Of a stretch of 64,000 bases of DNA, positions 56,070-63,349 are shown one piece after another. The notes under the pieces were generated by a model. It saw nothing but the letters and a program-made list of their open reading frames with translations. It ran no database searches and had not been told where the DNA came from. The translations under genes were made by a program, and so were the position numbers. Every line of letters starts with the position of its first letter. The first letter of the stretch is position 1. Source of the stretch: a virus; the IMG/VR virus record IMGVR_UViG_3300025151_008277, positions 1 to 64,000 of that record. One strand, 5' to 3'.

Positions 56070-57881
56070 TTAATTGTTGTATTTTAATTTTCTAGTTATG
56101 CCGTTAGTTTTTTCTAAGTAAATAACTTCCCCAGAACTTTCCTTGGCTGATTCTTTTCTATGCGATATTATATATATCGACTCATTGTAAGTTTCAACTC
56201 TTTCTTTAAGAATATTGAGTACTAACTCAACTCCCTTTTCATCAAGAGAAGAGTCTAGAAGTTCGTCAAACATAACAAGGTTATAAGAAACATCACCTTG
56301 CATTCTTCTAATATCCATAAAAGTAAACAAGCAAGCTAAATCAATATTCTTTCTTTCTGCACCAGAGAAATTAAAGTAAGAACATTCTTGTCCTTTGTCA
56401 TTTTTAATCTCTTCTTCAAAAAATTCATTAAACTTACAAACACAATTTGCGTCCATCTTTTTAAGATAGTATAAAAGTCTACCGTTTAAAATATTAAGAA
56501 TTTTCTTTACAATAAACGACTTAACTCCTTCTTCAGATAGAATAAATTTTACAAACTCTAATACTTTGTTATTCTTAGAAAGAGATTCAACTTGTTCTTC
56601 AAGCATATCTACCTTAGTAGTATAATCTTTAATCTGATTTTCTAGATCCAAATCATTATCATTACTACTTTCAGCATCTTTAATCTCTTTTTCGATATCT
56701 AGAATTTCTTCTTTAATTTCGGTTATACTTGCTCTTACTCGCTTATTAGACTCTATCGCAGTTAAACAATCTTTAAGATAAGATTTACATTTATCAGATT
56801 CTAATCTATAATCGTTTTTATAATTCTTTAGTTTGTCAACTTGTAATAAAATCTCATCAATATCACTTTCTCTATCAGCAATATCATTACTAATTTTATT
56901 TTTTTCATCTTCTATATGAGCGAGATCCTCAGAAGAAATTTCATGCAAGCAAACTGGACACGAGCTTTTATCAGTACCGATTTGTTTAAATGTTCTCTCA
57001 AACATTTTAATCTCAGTCTCATACTGCATTTTTTTATAATGCTCTCTTTCGATAGCAGTATCTATGTCGGATATTTTATTATCAAAGTTACTTTTCTTTT
57101 CTTTAATATCGCTGACGAGTTTTAAATTAGGTTCAGTAATTTGATCTTCAAGTAAAATTAGTTTGTTTTTCTTTTTATTGATATCTGAATTATATCGACT
57201 AATTCTATTTTTAATATCAGACTTTTTATCTTCTAATTGCTTAGAAACTATATCTTTATAATTCTTTTGATGATTAAGTTCTTTATTTGTAGAATCATAA
57301 TCTCTTAACACATCATTATGCTCGTTCCGAGCTGCTTGTAGCATTTGAGAAAACACCTCAAGTTTAAGAATACCTTCAATAAACTTTCTCTTCTCTACTT
57401 TTTTCTGAGCCATAAAAGGTAGAGTGGTATTAATAGACATAATAACACAATTCTGAAATATCTCTTGAGACGCGTAAAGTATCTCTTTGATTCTGTTTGT
57501 TGTGTTAATTATGGTACTTTCAGTTTTATCTTCATCATTTATATAAAGGAAACATTTTGTAGGTTTAAGAGATCTAATTATTTTATACTCAGTTACCTTA
57601 TTACTTTCAGTGACAGAAAATGAGAGCTCTACGTATGTACCCTTTTTAGTAATATTATTAACAATATTACTCTTAGGTATTTCTCTTATTGTCTCCCCAA
57701 AGATAGCAAAGTGTATACTATCAGCAATAGTACTTTTACCTACTCCATTACGCCTATCAACCTTATCTTTATTATTACCTGTGATAACATTGATACCTTT
57801 CTTAAAGACAACTTCAACCTCTTCATCACCTATTGATAAAAAGTTTCTAGCTTTGATATAATTAAAGTTAACGAACTTCAT
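56070..57881 (-). CDS. gp46: Recombination endonuclease subunit gp46 (Rad50-like)
   Basis: A 603-residue SMC-type ATPase (T4 gp46 is 560). Walker A RRNGVGKSTIADSIH (about 43-57), long coiled coils around a CPVC zinc hook (about 300), the signature FNFSGAERKNIDLA near 500, and Walker B/D-loop FDELLDSSLD. With gp47 it resects DNA ends and degrades host DNA. A 4-bp overlap with gp47 preserves their coupling. Confidence 0.95.
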   Translation of the reverse strand: MKFVNFNYIKARNFLSIGDEEVEVVFKKGINVITGNNKDKVDRRNGVGKSTIADSIHFAIFGETIREIPKSNIVNNITKKGTYVELSFSVTESNKVTEYKIIRSLKPTKCFLYINDEDKTESTIINTTNRIKEILYASQEIFQNCVIMSINTTLPFMAQKKVEKRKFIEGILKLEVFSQMLQAARNEHNDVLRDYDSTNKELNHQKNYKDIVSKQLEDKKSDIKNRISRYNSDINKKKNKLILLEDQITEPNLKLVSDIKEKKSNFDNKISDIDTAIEREHYKKMQYETEIKMFERTFKQIGTDKSSCPVCLHEISSEDLAHIEDEKNKISNDIADRESDIDEILLQVDKLKNYKNDYRLESDKCKSYLKDCLTAIESNKRVRASITEIKEEILDIEKEIKDAESSNDNDLDLENQIKDYTTKVDMLEEQVESLSKNNKVLEFVKFILSEEGVKSFIVKKILNILNGRLLYYLKKMDANCVCKFNEFFEEEIKNDKGQECSYFNFSGAERKNIDLACLFTFMDIRRMQGDVSYNLVMFDELLDSSLDEKGVELVLNILKERVETYNESIYIISHRKESAKESSGEVIYLEKTNGITRKLKYNN

Positions 57882-58900
57882 ACAAACTGCTTATAGATTT
57901 CTATGGTTTTTTTAATGACATCAACTTTGTATTCGTCATCAATCGTATTATCAATATATTCTATAATGCATTCCCTAGTATTCAAGTCAGCTAATTCATT
58001 AGTAAACGGCGTATCTCCAGGATTAAATTTGTGAAGATAATCTACTGTAAGGTCAACTGGGTTATAAGAGTTAACTTTAGAAACAATATTATCTAGATCT
58101 TTAATCTTAATATCATTATCTACTAGAAGTTTTAGAATTATATTATGTAGTCTATCTTTATATTGAGGTAGTGTTGCAATATCGCTGGTTTTTATTTTAA
58201 CATGATTAGGTGAATAATTATTCTCAATAAACTCATACGATAAATCTTCCAGATCAATAATATAAAATCCCTTTTTATCTCCTAGATCACTAAAGTCCAT
58301 TTCAAAAGTGTTACCCGCATATACTACTACACCATTATCATAATTTCTTTCTTCTCTCTTATGAAAGTGGCCTGAGAATACTCTCGTAGTTTTATTTAAA
58401 AGTTCTCTAGAATTAAAACCATGTTCACAAACTTTAAAATTATTATACTTAAAGTTCTGAATCTCAAAATGACCAAATATGATATCAGCAGGCTCAATCT
58501 CACTCATATCAATACCCCAAGGACACATCATTAAGTCTCTGCCTTTTTTCCTAATTACTTTAGGAACATCAATGACGTCAATATTATTTTTAGTATTAAG
58601 AATTGATAAAGAATTTACTGTAGAATGATCCTTATAATAAGAATCATGATTACCAGTAATCATAGTAATATTGAAATCTTTAAATGTATCCAATATTAGA
58701 TTAGCTGCATGTAAGCATTTTACATTTACTTCATCTCTATAATGGAAAAAATCCCCTCCAAAAATTAGTTCATGTATATTACGATCCTTTAGCTCTTTTT
58801 GAAACCAATTAGACCATTCTAAAGCAATAGTTAACCAGCGTTCGCTATTTTGATGAACACCGAGATGAAGATCTGTAAAAAACGCAATCTTAGAATTCAT
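57878..58900 (-). CDS. gp47: Recombination endonuclease subunit gp47 (Mre11-like)
   Basis: A 340-residue protein (T4 gp47 is 339). Metallophosphoesterase motifs in order: FFTDLHLGVH, FGGDFFHYRDE, TGNHDSYYKD, FGHFEIQ and FSGHFHKREE. It is the nuclease partner of gp46. Confidence 0.96.
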   Translation of the reverse strand: MNSKIAFFTDLHLGVHQNSERWLTIALEWSNWFQKELKDRNIHELIFGGDFFHYRDEVNVKCLHAANLILDTFKDFNITMITGNHDSYYKDHSTVNSLSILNTKNNIDVIDVPKVIRKKGRDLMMCPWGIDMSEIEPADIIFGHFEIQNFKYNNFKVCEHGFNSRELLNKTTRVFSGHFHKREERNYDNGVVVYAGNTFEMDFSDLGDKKGFYIIDLEDLSYEFIENNYSPNHVKIKTSDIATLPQYKDRLHNIILKLLVDNDIKIKDLDNIVSKVNSYNPVDLTVDYLHKFNPGDTPFTNELADLNTRECIIEYIDNTIDDEYKVDVIKKTIEIYKQFV

Positions 58901-59361
58901 TAGTCGTTGTAATTAATCATACCATCTTCATCGGAGTTTTTTACATACACTCTCCCGTTTCCTTCAGCGCACATAATTTCTTCGTAGATGGTTTCTTGAT
59001 ATTCATTAATAGTCTGTTTGTATCGCTTTTCTTTCTTAATTCGATTTATAAATGCATGATAAGCTATTGTTGTAAAATAAGAGAAAGGATTTGAATGTGA
59101 TTCAATATTAAATTTCTTATGTTTCAAAGCTGTAAACATTTTAACTACTGCATCCCCGACCATTTCATCTTTATAGGTGTAATTGATAAAATTAGTTGCA
59201 TAGCTTAGTCCAATTGCAATCTTATGAACCGACTCGGCAAGAGTATCACATAAATCATCTGTCTCGTAATAAGTTTTAATCTGATTATAAAACTCTTTAG
59301 GATTTACGTAATATTCAGTCTTCTTACCCTTTTTATTTTTCGAAGTAGTTTTTTTGTTCAT
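58900..59361 (-). CDS. gp55: Late sigma factor gp55
   Basis: A 153-residue protein (T4 gp55 is 185). NPFSYFTTIAYHAFINRIKK is the diagnostic region 2-like motif; the preceding KDEMVGDAVVKMFTALKHKK also fits. It directs host RNA polymerase to TATAAATA late promoters, many of which are present here. It ends EDGMINYND and lacks the hydrophobic clamp-binding tail of T4 gp55. Overlaps UvsW by 29 nt and touches gp47 (TAATG). Confidence 0.9.
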   Translation of the reverse strand: MNKKTTSKNKKGKKTEYYVNPKEFYNQIKTYYETDDLCDTLAESVHKIAIGLSYATNFINYTYKDEMVGDAVVKMFTALKHKKFNIESHSNPFSYFTTIAYHAFINRIKKEKRYKQTINEYQETIYEEIMCAEGNGRVYVKNSDEDGMINYND

Positions 59362-60763
59362 ATTTTATATTTTCTGAATCATAAAGTTTTTTTCGCTCAT
59401 CTATATGTCTTTGACCATATATCAAGTTGTCAGCGATATCGAATATTATAAGCTGCTTCTTATCTTTATGCAAGCGTAAGCCTCTACCTATACTCTGAAT
59501 AATTCTAACCTTAGCTTTGCCGCCGTTAGCGAACATAATATAGTGAAGGTTTTTAATATTAATACCAGTTGAGAATATTTTCGAAATAGCAATAACAACA
59601 ATATTGGTTTCGGTTTCCATTAACTTTTGGATATTACGTCTTTCCTCAACTTCAACATCTCCCCTTATAAAGAAAACCTTTTTATCCTTACAAGCACGAG
59701 TTACATAATCTAATAAAATCTCTCCATGCTCAATATAATCAATTAGTATAAGTGTATTATTATCTAAAGCAGAAGAGATTTTACTTATTACATTGTTTCT
59801 GTAGTTGTTGTTTTTTATAAATTCTCCTTCTTGTAAATAAAAATTTACAGAAGATTTTTTATCATAGATATCAGATTCTTTAGCTTTATAATTAAGCTCT
59901 AAAATATGAACCTTTGCAGGGGTAACATAATTATCTTCTCTGAGTTGATATGCTTTTCTTTCATATAACTGAGGCCCGATCTTACCAAAAATATTCCATC
60001 TATCTAAAGGTTCATCAGGAAGAGTACCAGTGAATCCAAACTTATGTTTAGTATCAATAGTTTTAATAATATTGTTTATTTTATTGTCTTTTCGTAGCTT
60101 GTGAGTTTCGTCAACTATGAGTATATCGATATTTTTTATCCAACTAGTATCACTTTTTTCGCTTTGTAGTATTCCCATATTAGCAATAACTACATGTGTA
60201 TTCATATCTAATTGATTATTACCAGACCATATAGAATGAGAATAGTTAACTTCATACTCGATAAAATCATTATGTGTTTGATTAACCAGGCCTAGATCAG
60301 GTACAATAATTAAACCTTTAAAAAATTTATTGACGTTTTGATAATAATATTCTATCAAGCTAGCCATGGTGAGAGTTTTACCGCCAGCTGTTGCTAACAC
60401 TACTGTACCTCTGCCAGCTCGAATACATCTCTCAACTATATCTTTTTGATAATCTCTTAAATCAAATTTAAGATCATATTTTATTGTAGGAGGCGGTAAT
60501 GTGGGTACGAGTATATCTGTAACTCCTTTTTCAAATTTATATTCAATATCTTTAGATTGACAAAATTTAATTATTTCATGTACTAATCCAATATCACATC
60601 TACCTTTAGGTGTTATTGCATATATTCTATCTTTAGTAAATCTCCGGAGTCGTCGTTGAAAGTTAGCCGCTTTATTTTCTACACTAAAATGTTCTCTGAT
60701 TAAATTTAACTCAGTACCACATACGTAAACAAGCTTATCATTATGGAATTTAAATTCTATCAT
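59333..60763 (-). CDS. uvsW: Recombination helicase UvsW
   Basis: A 476-residue superfamily-2 helicase (T4 UvsW is 503). Q/motif I region LRDYQKDIVERC and VLATAGGKTLTMASL, motif II LIVDETHKL, motif III FTGTLPDEP, and motif VI IQSIGRGLRLHKDKK. It remodels R-loops and recombination forks and turns off origin replication in T4. Coupled by a 4-nt overlap to UvsY. Confidence 0.95.
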   Translation of the reverse strand: MIEFKFHNDKLVYVCGTELNLIREHFSVENKAANFQRRLRRFTKDRIYAITPKGRCDIGLVHEIIKFCQSKDIEYKFEKGVTDILVPTLPPPTIKYDLKFDLRDYQKDIVERCIRAGRGTVVLATAGGKTLTMASLIEYYYQNVNKFFKGLIIVPDLGLVNQTHNDFIEYEVNYSHSIWSGNNQLDMNTHVVIANMGILQSEKSDTSWIKNIDILIVDETHKLRKDNKINNIIKTIDTKHKFGFTGTLPDEPLDRWNIFGKIGPQLYERKAYQLREDNYVTPAKVHILELNYKAKESDIYDKKSSVNFYLQEGEFIKNNNYRNNVISKISSALDNNTLILIDYIEHGEILLDYVTRACKDKKVFFIRGDVEVEERRNIQKLMETETNIVVIAISKIFSTGINIKNLHYIMFANGGKAKVRIIQSIGRGLRLHKDKKQLIIFDIADNLIYGQRHIDERKKLYDSENIKYEQKNYFEK

Positions 60764-61164
60764 TGAAGCTCTAACTTTTCTAATTCAATTAAGTTTTTAA
60801 TATCCCATTGTATATTATTCACAATGTTTTGTATTTTTTCTAAATACTCTAAAATTAGTTCTTCTTCTTGAATTTTAATATCTATCTCTACTAATTCTTT
60901 TCTATTAGTTACAGATTTTTCAGCAATGGATATGTTAACTTTTACAGGAGATTGATCAATATATTCTGATACCAATTCTCTATATAATTCTTTTTTAGCT
61001 ACTTTTAATTTAATTAATCTTCTTTTATGATTAATATAACGACCAGCCCATTTATGCTTTAAAGAAGGTAATTTAGTTTGATGATTATCGAGGTTTAACT
61101 TATTAATATTGATCTCTGGTTTGAGCTCATTACTATAGTCCTCTAATATCTGATCAACATCCAT
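60760..61164 (-). CDS. uvsY: Recombination mediator UvsY-like protein
   Basis: A 134-residue protein (T4 UvsY is 137), lysine-rich and helical: LKHKWAGRYINHKRRLIKLK in the middle and LEYLEKIQNIVNNIQWDIKN near the end follow the UvsY pattern of marine T4-like phages. It lies next to UvsW, as in T4. It loads UvsX onto gp32-covered DNA. ATG 61164 is preferred to an in-frame TTG at 61197, which lies inside the promoter. Confidence 0.75.
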   Translation of the reverse strand: MDVDQILEDYSNELKPEININKLNLDNHQTKLPSLKHKWAGRYINHKRRLIKLKVAKKELYRELVSEYIDQSPVKVNISIAEKSVTNRKELVEIDIKIQEEELILEYLEKIQNIVNNIQWDIKNLIELEKLELQ

Positions 61165-61170
61165 AGATTT

Positions 61171-61197
61171 ATTATAACTATAAATCACAGAAGTCAA
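61171..61197 (-). promoter_or_regulatory. Sigma70-like promoter for the uvsY-uvsW-gp55 operon
   Basis: On the minus strand TTGACT (61197-61192), 15 bases, TATAAT (61176-61171), then 6 nt to the uvsY ATG. Initiation would fall on or next to the ATG. The spacer is shorter than ideal. It probably starts the recombination operon early in infection. Confidence 0.55.
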
Positions 61198-61219
61198 CTA
61201 TAGAAATTTAGACTATAGT
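61197..61219. repeat. Inverted repeat in the divergent promoter region
   Basis: ACTATAG (61197-61203) and CTATAGT (61213-61219) with a 9-nt loop. The left arm touches the -35 box of the uvsY promoter, a place suited to an operator; as RNA it would be a small hairpin followed by four T. Confidence 0.4.
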
Positions 61220-61273
61220 TTTTCGTTCCCTCCGTAATTCATTTATTTTGGCACTGTAAAATTGCAACTGTAT

Positions 61274-61281
61274 GATAAATA
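61274..61281 (+). promoter_or_regulatory. Late promoter GATAAATA
   Basis: ATAAATA (61275-61281) ends 5 nt before the ATG at 61287, favouring that start over the ATG at 61272. Confidence 0.75.
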
Positions 61282-61286
61282 CTTAT

Positions 61287-61883
61287 ATGGATTTTGATAA
61301 TCTATACAAATCTTACTTAGCTGAATTTACTGTAGCTGATGCTGGACTCGCTGGTGATGCAGAGTTCGCGTATAATAGTGATGATACGTATGCTCCTGGG
61401 GACGTGAGAACTCCTAAAGCTTTAGGAGCTACTATTTCACGAAAAGGTAAAGTAAAGAAAAAGAAAAAGAAAAAAAAGCTTAACGAAGATACAATATACG
61501 ACTATTTACTTTTCCCTCCTGAAGGAGAAGATCAAGAAAAAATTACTACTTACATAGCTACTTTAAAATCTGATTCAGATGAAGTATACAGGGGTATGTC
61601 TTCTGCGGAATATAAAAACTTAATCAAAGATGGTAGTGTTGTATCTAGAGGCGCTGGTAATACTAGAAAGGGTATTAGCGGTAGTTATGTTTCTGACAGT
61701 ATACAACTCGCGGGTAGATTTGCTTTTGCAGAATATAAAGATAAAGGTAGAGCTTATTTGGTAGCTTTTGATAAAGATAAATTACCAGAATTAAATCCTG
61801 CTGATGAAGGTAATTATTGGACTTCAAATCTCTTTAAAGATGCTATCACCGCAGCTTATTATTTGCCAGATCTGGCTAAGTAG
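61287..61883 (+). CDS. ADP-ribosyltransferase-like protein with CTS-like N-terminus
   Basis: A 198-residue protein in three parts. 1-20: MDFDNLYKSYLAEFTVADAG, a capsid-targeting-like helix with L-A-E at 11-13. 20-66: linker with an unusual Lys run (57-64). 95-198: EVYRGMSSAEYKNLIKDGSV, SRG, GSYVSDS, AGRFAFAEY, AYLVAFDKDKLP and ADEGNYW, the order of R-S-E type ADP-ribosyltransferases (Arg at YRG 102, Ser/Thr strand 132-137, candidate Glu at 174). T4 packages Alt, an ADP-ribosyltransferase, in its head; this could be an analogue. Strong by pattern, unproven. Confidence 0.6.
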   Translation: MDFDNLYKSYLAEFTVADAGLAGDAEFAYNSDDTYAPGDVRTPKALGATISRKGKVKKKKKKKKLNEDTIYDYLLFPPEGEDQEKITTYIATLKSDSDEVYRGMSSAEYKNLIKDGSVVSRGAGNTRKGISGSYVSDSIQLAGRFAFAEYKDKGRAYLVAFDKDKLPELNPADEGNYWTSNLFKDAITAAYYLPDLAK

Positions 61884-61896
61884 TATATATTAGTAC

Positions 61897-62427
61897 ATGC
61901 CTAGTAGAGCTAAAGCAAAAGGTAACGCATGGGAAAGAGACGTTGCTAAACATCTAAGTGAAGTTTTTAATGAGAACTTTATGCGTGTACCTAATTCTGG
62001 TGCATATACCGGAGGAGCTAATGTATTTCGTGTAGATAACTTAACCGAAACTCAAAAAAGAATGATGGACGGTGATATTATTGTACCAGAATCTATCAGT
62101 AATTGGAAAATTGAGTGTAAAAACTATAAAGATCTTGATTTTCATGGTTTTTTTACCAAATCCCGCCAGTTAGATGAGTGGATTAAACAAGCTGAGAGTG
62201 GCACAAAGTGGTTTTTAGTTGTAAAAATTTCTAGAAAATGTAGATTTGTTTGTTTCTCAGAATATTACCGTAGAATTTTTCATTATTTAAATTATACTTA
62301 CTATAAGAAATATATCTTAACTGATTATACTGATTTTTTCGAAAATAATTTTTGGAAAATGCGTGAGTTAAATGAAGAAACTATACAACACATTTGTATT
62401 ACCGAAAAGTCGGTACAAACTAGTTGA
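61897..62427 (+). CDS. PD-(D/E)XK nuclease-like protein
   Basis: A 176-residue protein. KAKGNAWERDVAKHLSEVF, GDIIVPESISNWKIECKNYK (Asp, then Glu-x-Lys) and an acceptor helix before residue 90 form the PD-(D/E)XK active site; the N-terminal Arg/Lys-rich part resembles Holliday-junction resolvases. T4 gp49 (a different fold) was not found in this window, so a resolvase role is possible. The following gene starts within its last 56 nt. Confidence 0.7.
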   Translation: MPSRAKAKGNAWERDVAKHLSEVFNENFMRVPNSGAYTGGANVFRVDNLTETQKRMMDGDIIVPESISNWKIECKNYKDLDFHGFFTKSRQLDEWIKQAESGTKWFLVVKISRKCRFVCFSEYYRRIFHYLNYTYYKKYILTDYTDFFENNFWKMRELNEETIQHICITEKSVQTS

Positions 62428-62890
62428 CTTGAATGATGTCTTTGTTAATTCTAACATAGAGCATGTAAAAAATATCTTTGAAAATCAGCTCACAAATAAA
62501 CCTATCATAAGAAAATACTTCTATCATACATATATTTTTAATATATGTAAATCTGTAATTGATAACAATAAAAAGCATGTTCCAGTATTAATTTTTAATA
62601 CAGAAGATGAGAGTTTATCTAATGATGAATCAAAAATTTTTGATAAGTTTTTAAGAATGTTCCCTGTTATTAATATTAAAACTAAAATTAGTTTTAATTA
62701 CTTTATAAAATCATTATCTGACGCTGGAATGAGAGAAGAGATATCTAACGTAATATATTGTAGTCAAGATAAAATATCGCGTAAGCGTTTTTACTTCTCA
62801 AAGATAGAAAACTTTTGTAAGAGATACGAATTAACGTTTTTAGACAAAAAATTCTTTGGGGACATAAAAAATAAAATGCTTATGATATAA
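62372..62890 (+). CDS. Hypothetical basic protein
   Basis: A 172-residue protein, Lys/Phe/Ile-rich, starting MKKLYNTFVLPKSRYKLVDL. Predicted alpha/beta with an acidic loop (NTEDESLSNDES, about 75-86). It overlaps the nuclease gene by 56 nt in another frame. No recognised family; it may act with the nuclease. Confidence 0.55.
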   Translation: MKKLYNTFVLPKSRYKLVDLNDVFVNSNIEHVKNIFENQLTNKPIIRKYFYHTYIFNICKSVIDNNKKHVPVLIFNTEDESLSNDESKIFDKFLRMFPVINIKTKISFNYFIKSLSDAGMREEISNVIYCSQDKISRKRFYFSKIENFCKRYELTFLDKKFFGDIKNKMLMI

Positions 62891-62893
62891 ATA
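62886..62893 (+). promoter_or_regulatory. Late promoter TATAAATA
   Basis: Perfect box ending 6 nt before the ATG at 62900, overlapping the previous gene's stop. Confidence 0.78.
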
Positions 62894-62899
62894 ATTATA

Positions 62900-63340
62900 A
62901 TGAGCAAGTTCCTATCTGTTATTGAAAATTTAGCGTCTAAGAAAAAGTTAGCTTTACCTCCTGAAGATGAAGCTCTCAAGGATATCGACCGTAAAAAGAA
63001 GAACAAGGAAATTCTTTCTCCTCAAGAAAAGGAATTAGATAGGCTTAATAGTTTAGTTTTAAAGAAAGCTAAAGACAGGCTCAAAAAACAATTAGCTACT
63101 GAGGAAGAAGATCAAGTAGCTCAAGAACCCTCTACCGAACCAGAAACAGCTACCCAGGTATTATCCCCTGAAGGAGAAGTGTTTTATGTTGATCAAATAA
63201 AGAAGGCCTTATTTGTAGACTTAGATAACGTTGAGTTAACTTCTTCAGAAAAAGAGGCTATAACTCACGACGTTACACCCGAAAACGCAAAAAAAGTCGC
63301 TGAAGTACTACAAAAGATCATCAGCGACTTTGGTTTGTGA
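62900..63340 (+). CDS. Late acidic/basic hypothetical protein
   Basis: A 146-residue protein starting MSKFLSVIENLASKKKLALP. The first 75 residues are basic and helical, followed by a Glu/Pro/Thr linker and a helical C-terminus (ENAKKVAEVLQKIISDFGL). The opening MSKF resembles other small late proteins here. Probably virion-associated; no family is recognised. Confidence 0.6.
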   Translation: MSKFLSVIENLASKKKLALPPEDEALKDIDRKKKNKEILSPQEKELDRLNSLVLKKAKDRLKKQLATEEEDQVAQEPSTEPETATQVLSPEGEVFYVDQIKKALFVDLDNVELTSSEKEAITHDVTPENAKKVAEVLQKIISDFGL

Positions 63341-63349
63341 GCTTAAATT

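Noticed and set aside
61165-61197. Extended UvsY start at TTG 61197
   Set aside because: The extension covers the -10 and -35 boxes; ATG 61164 gives 134 residues, close to the T4 protein.
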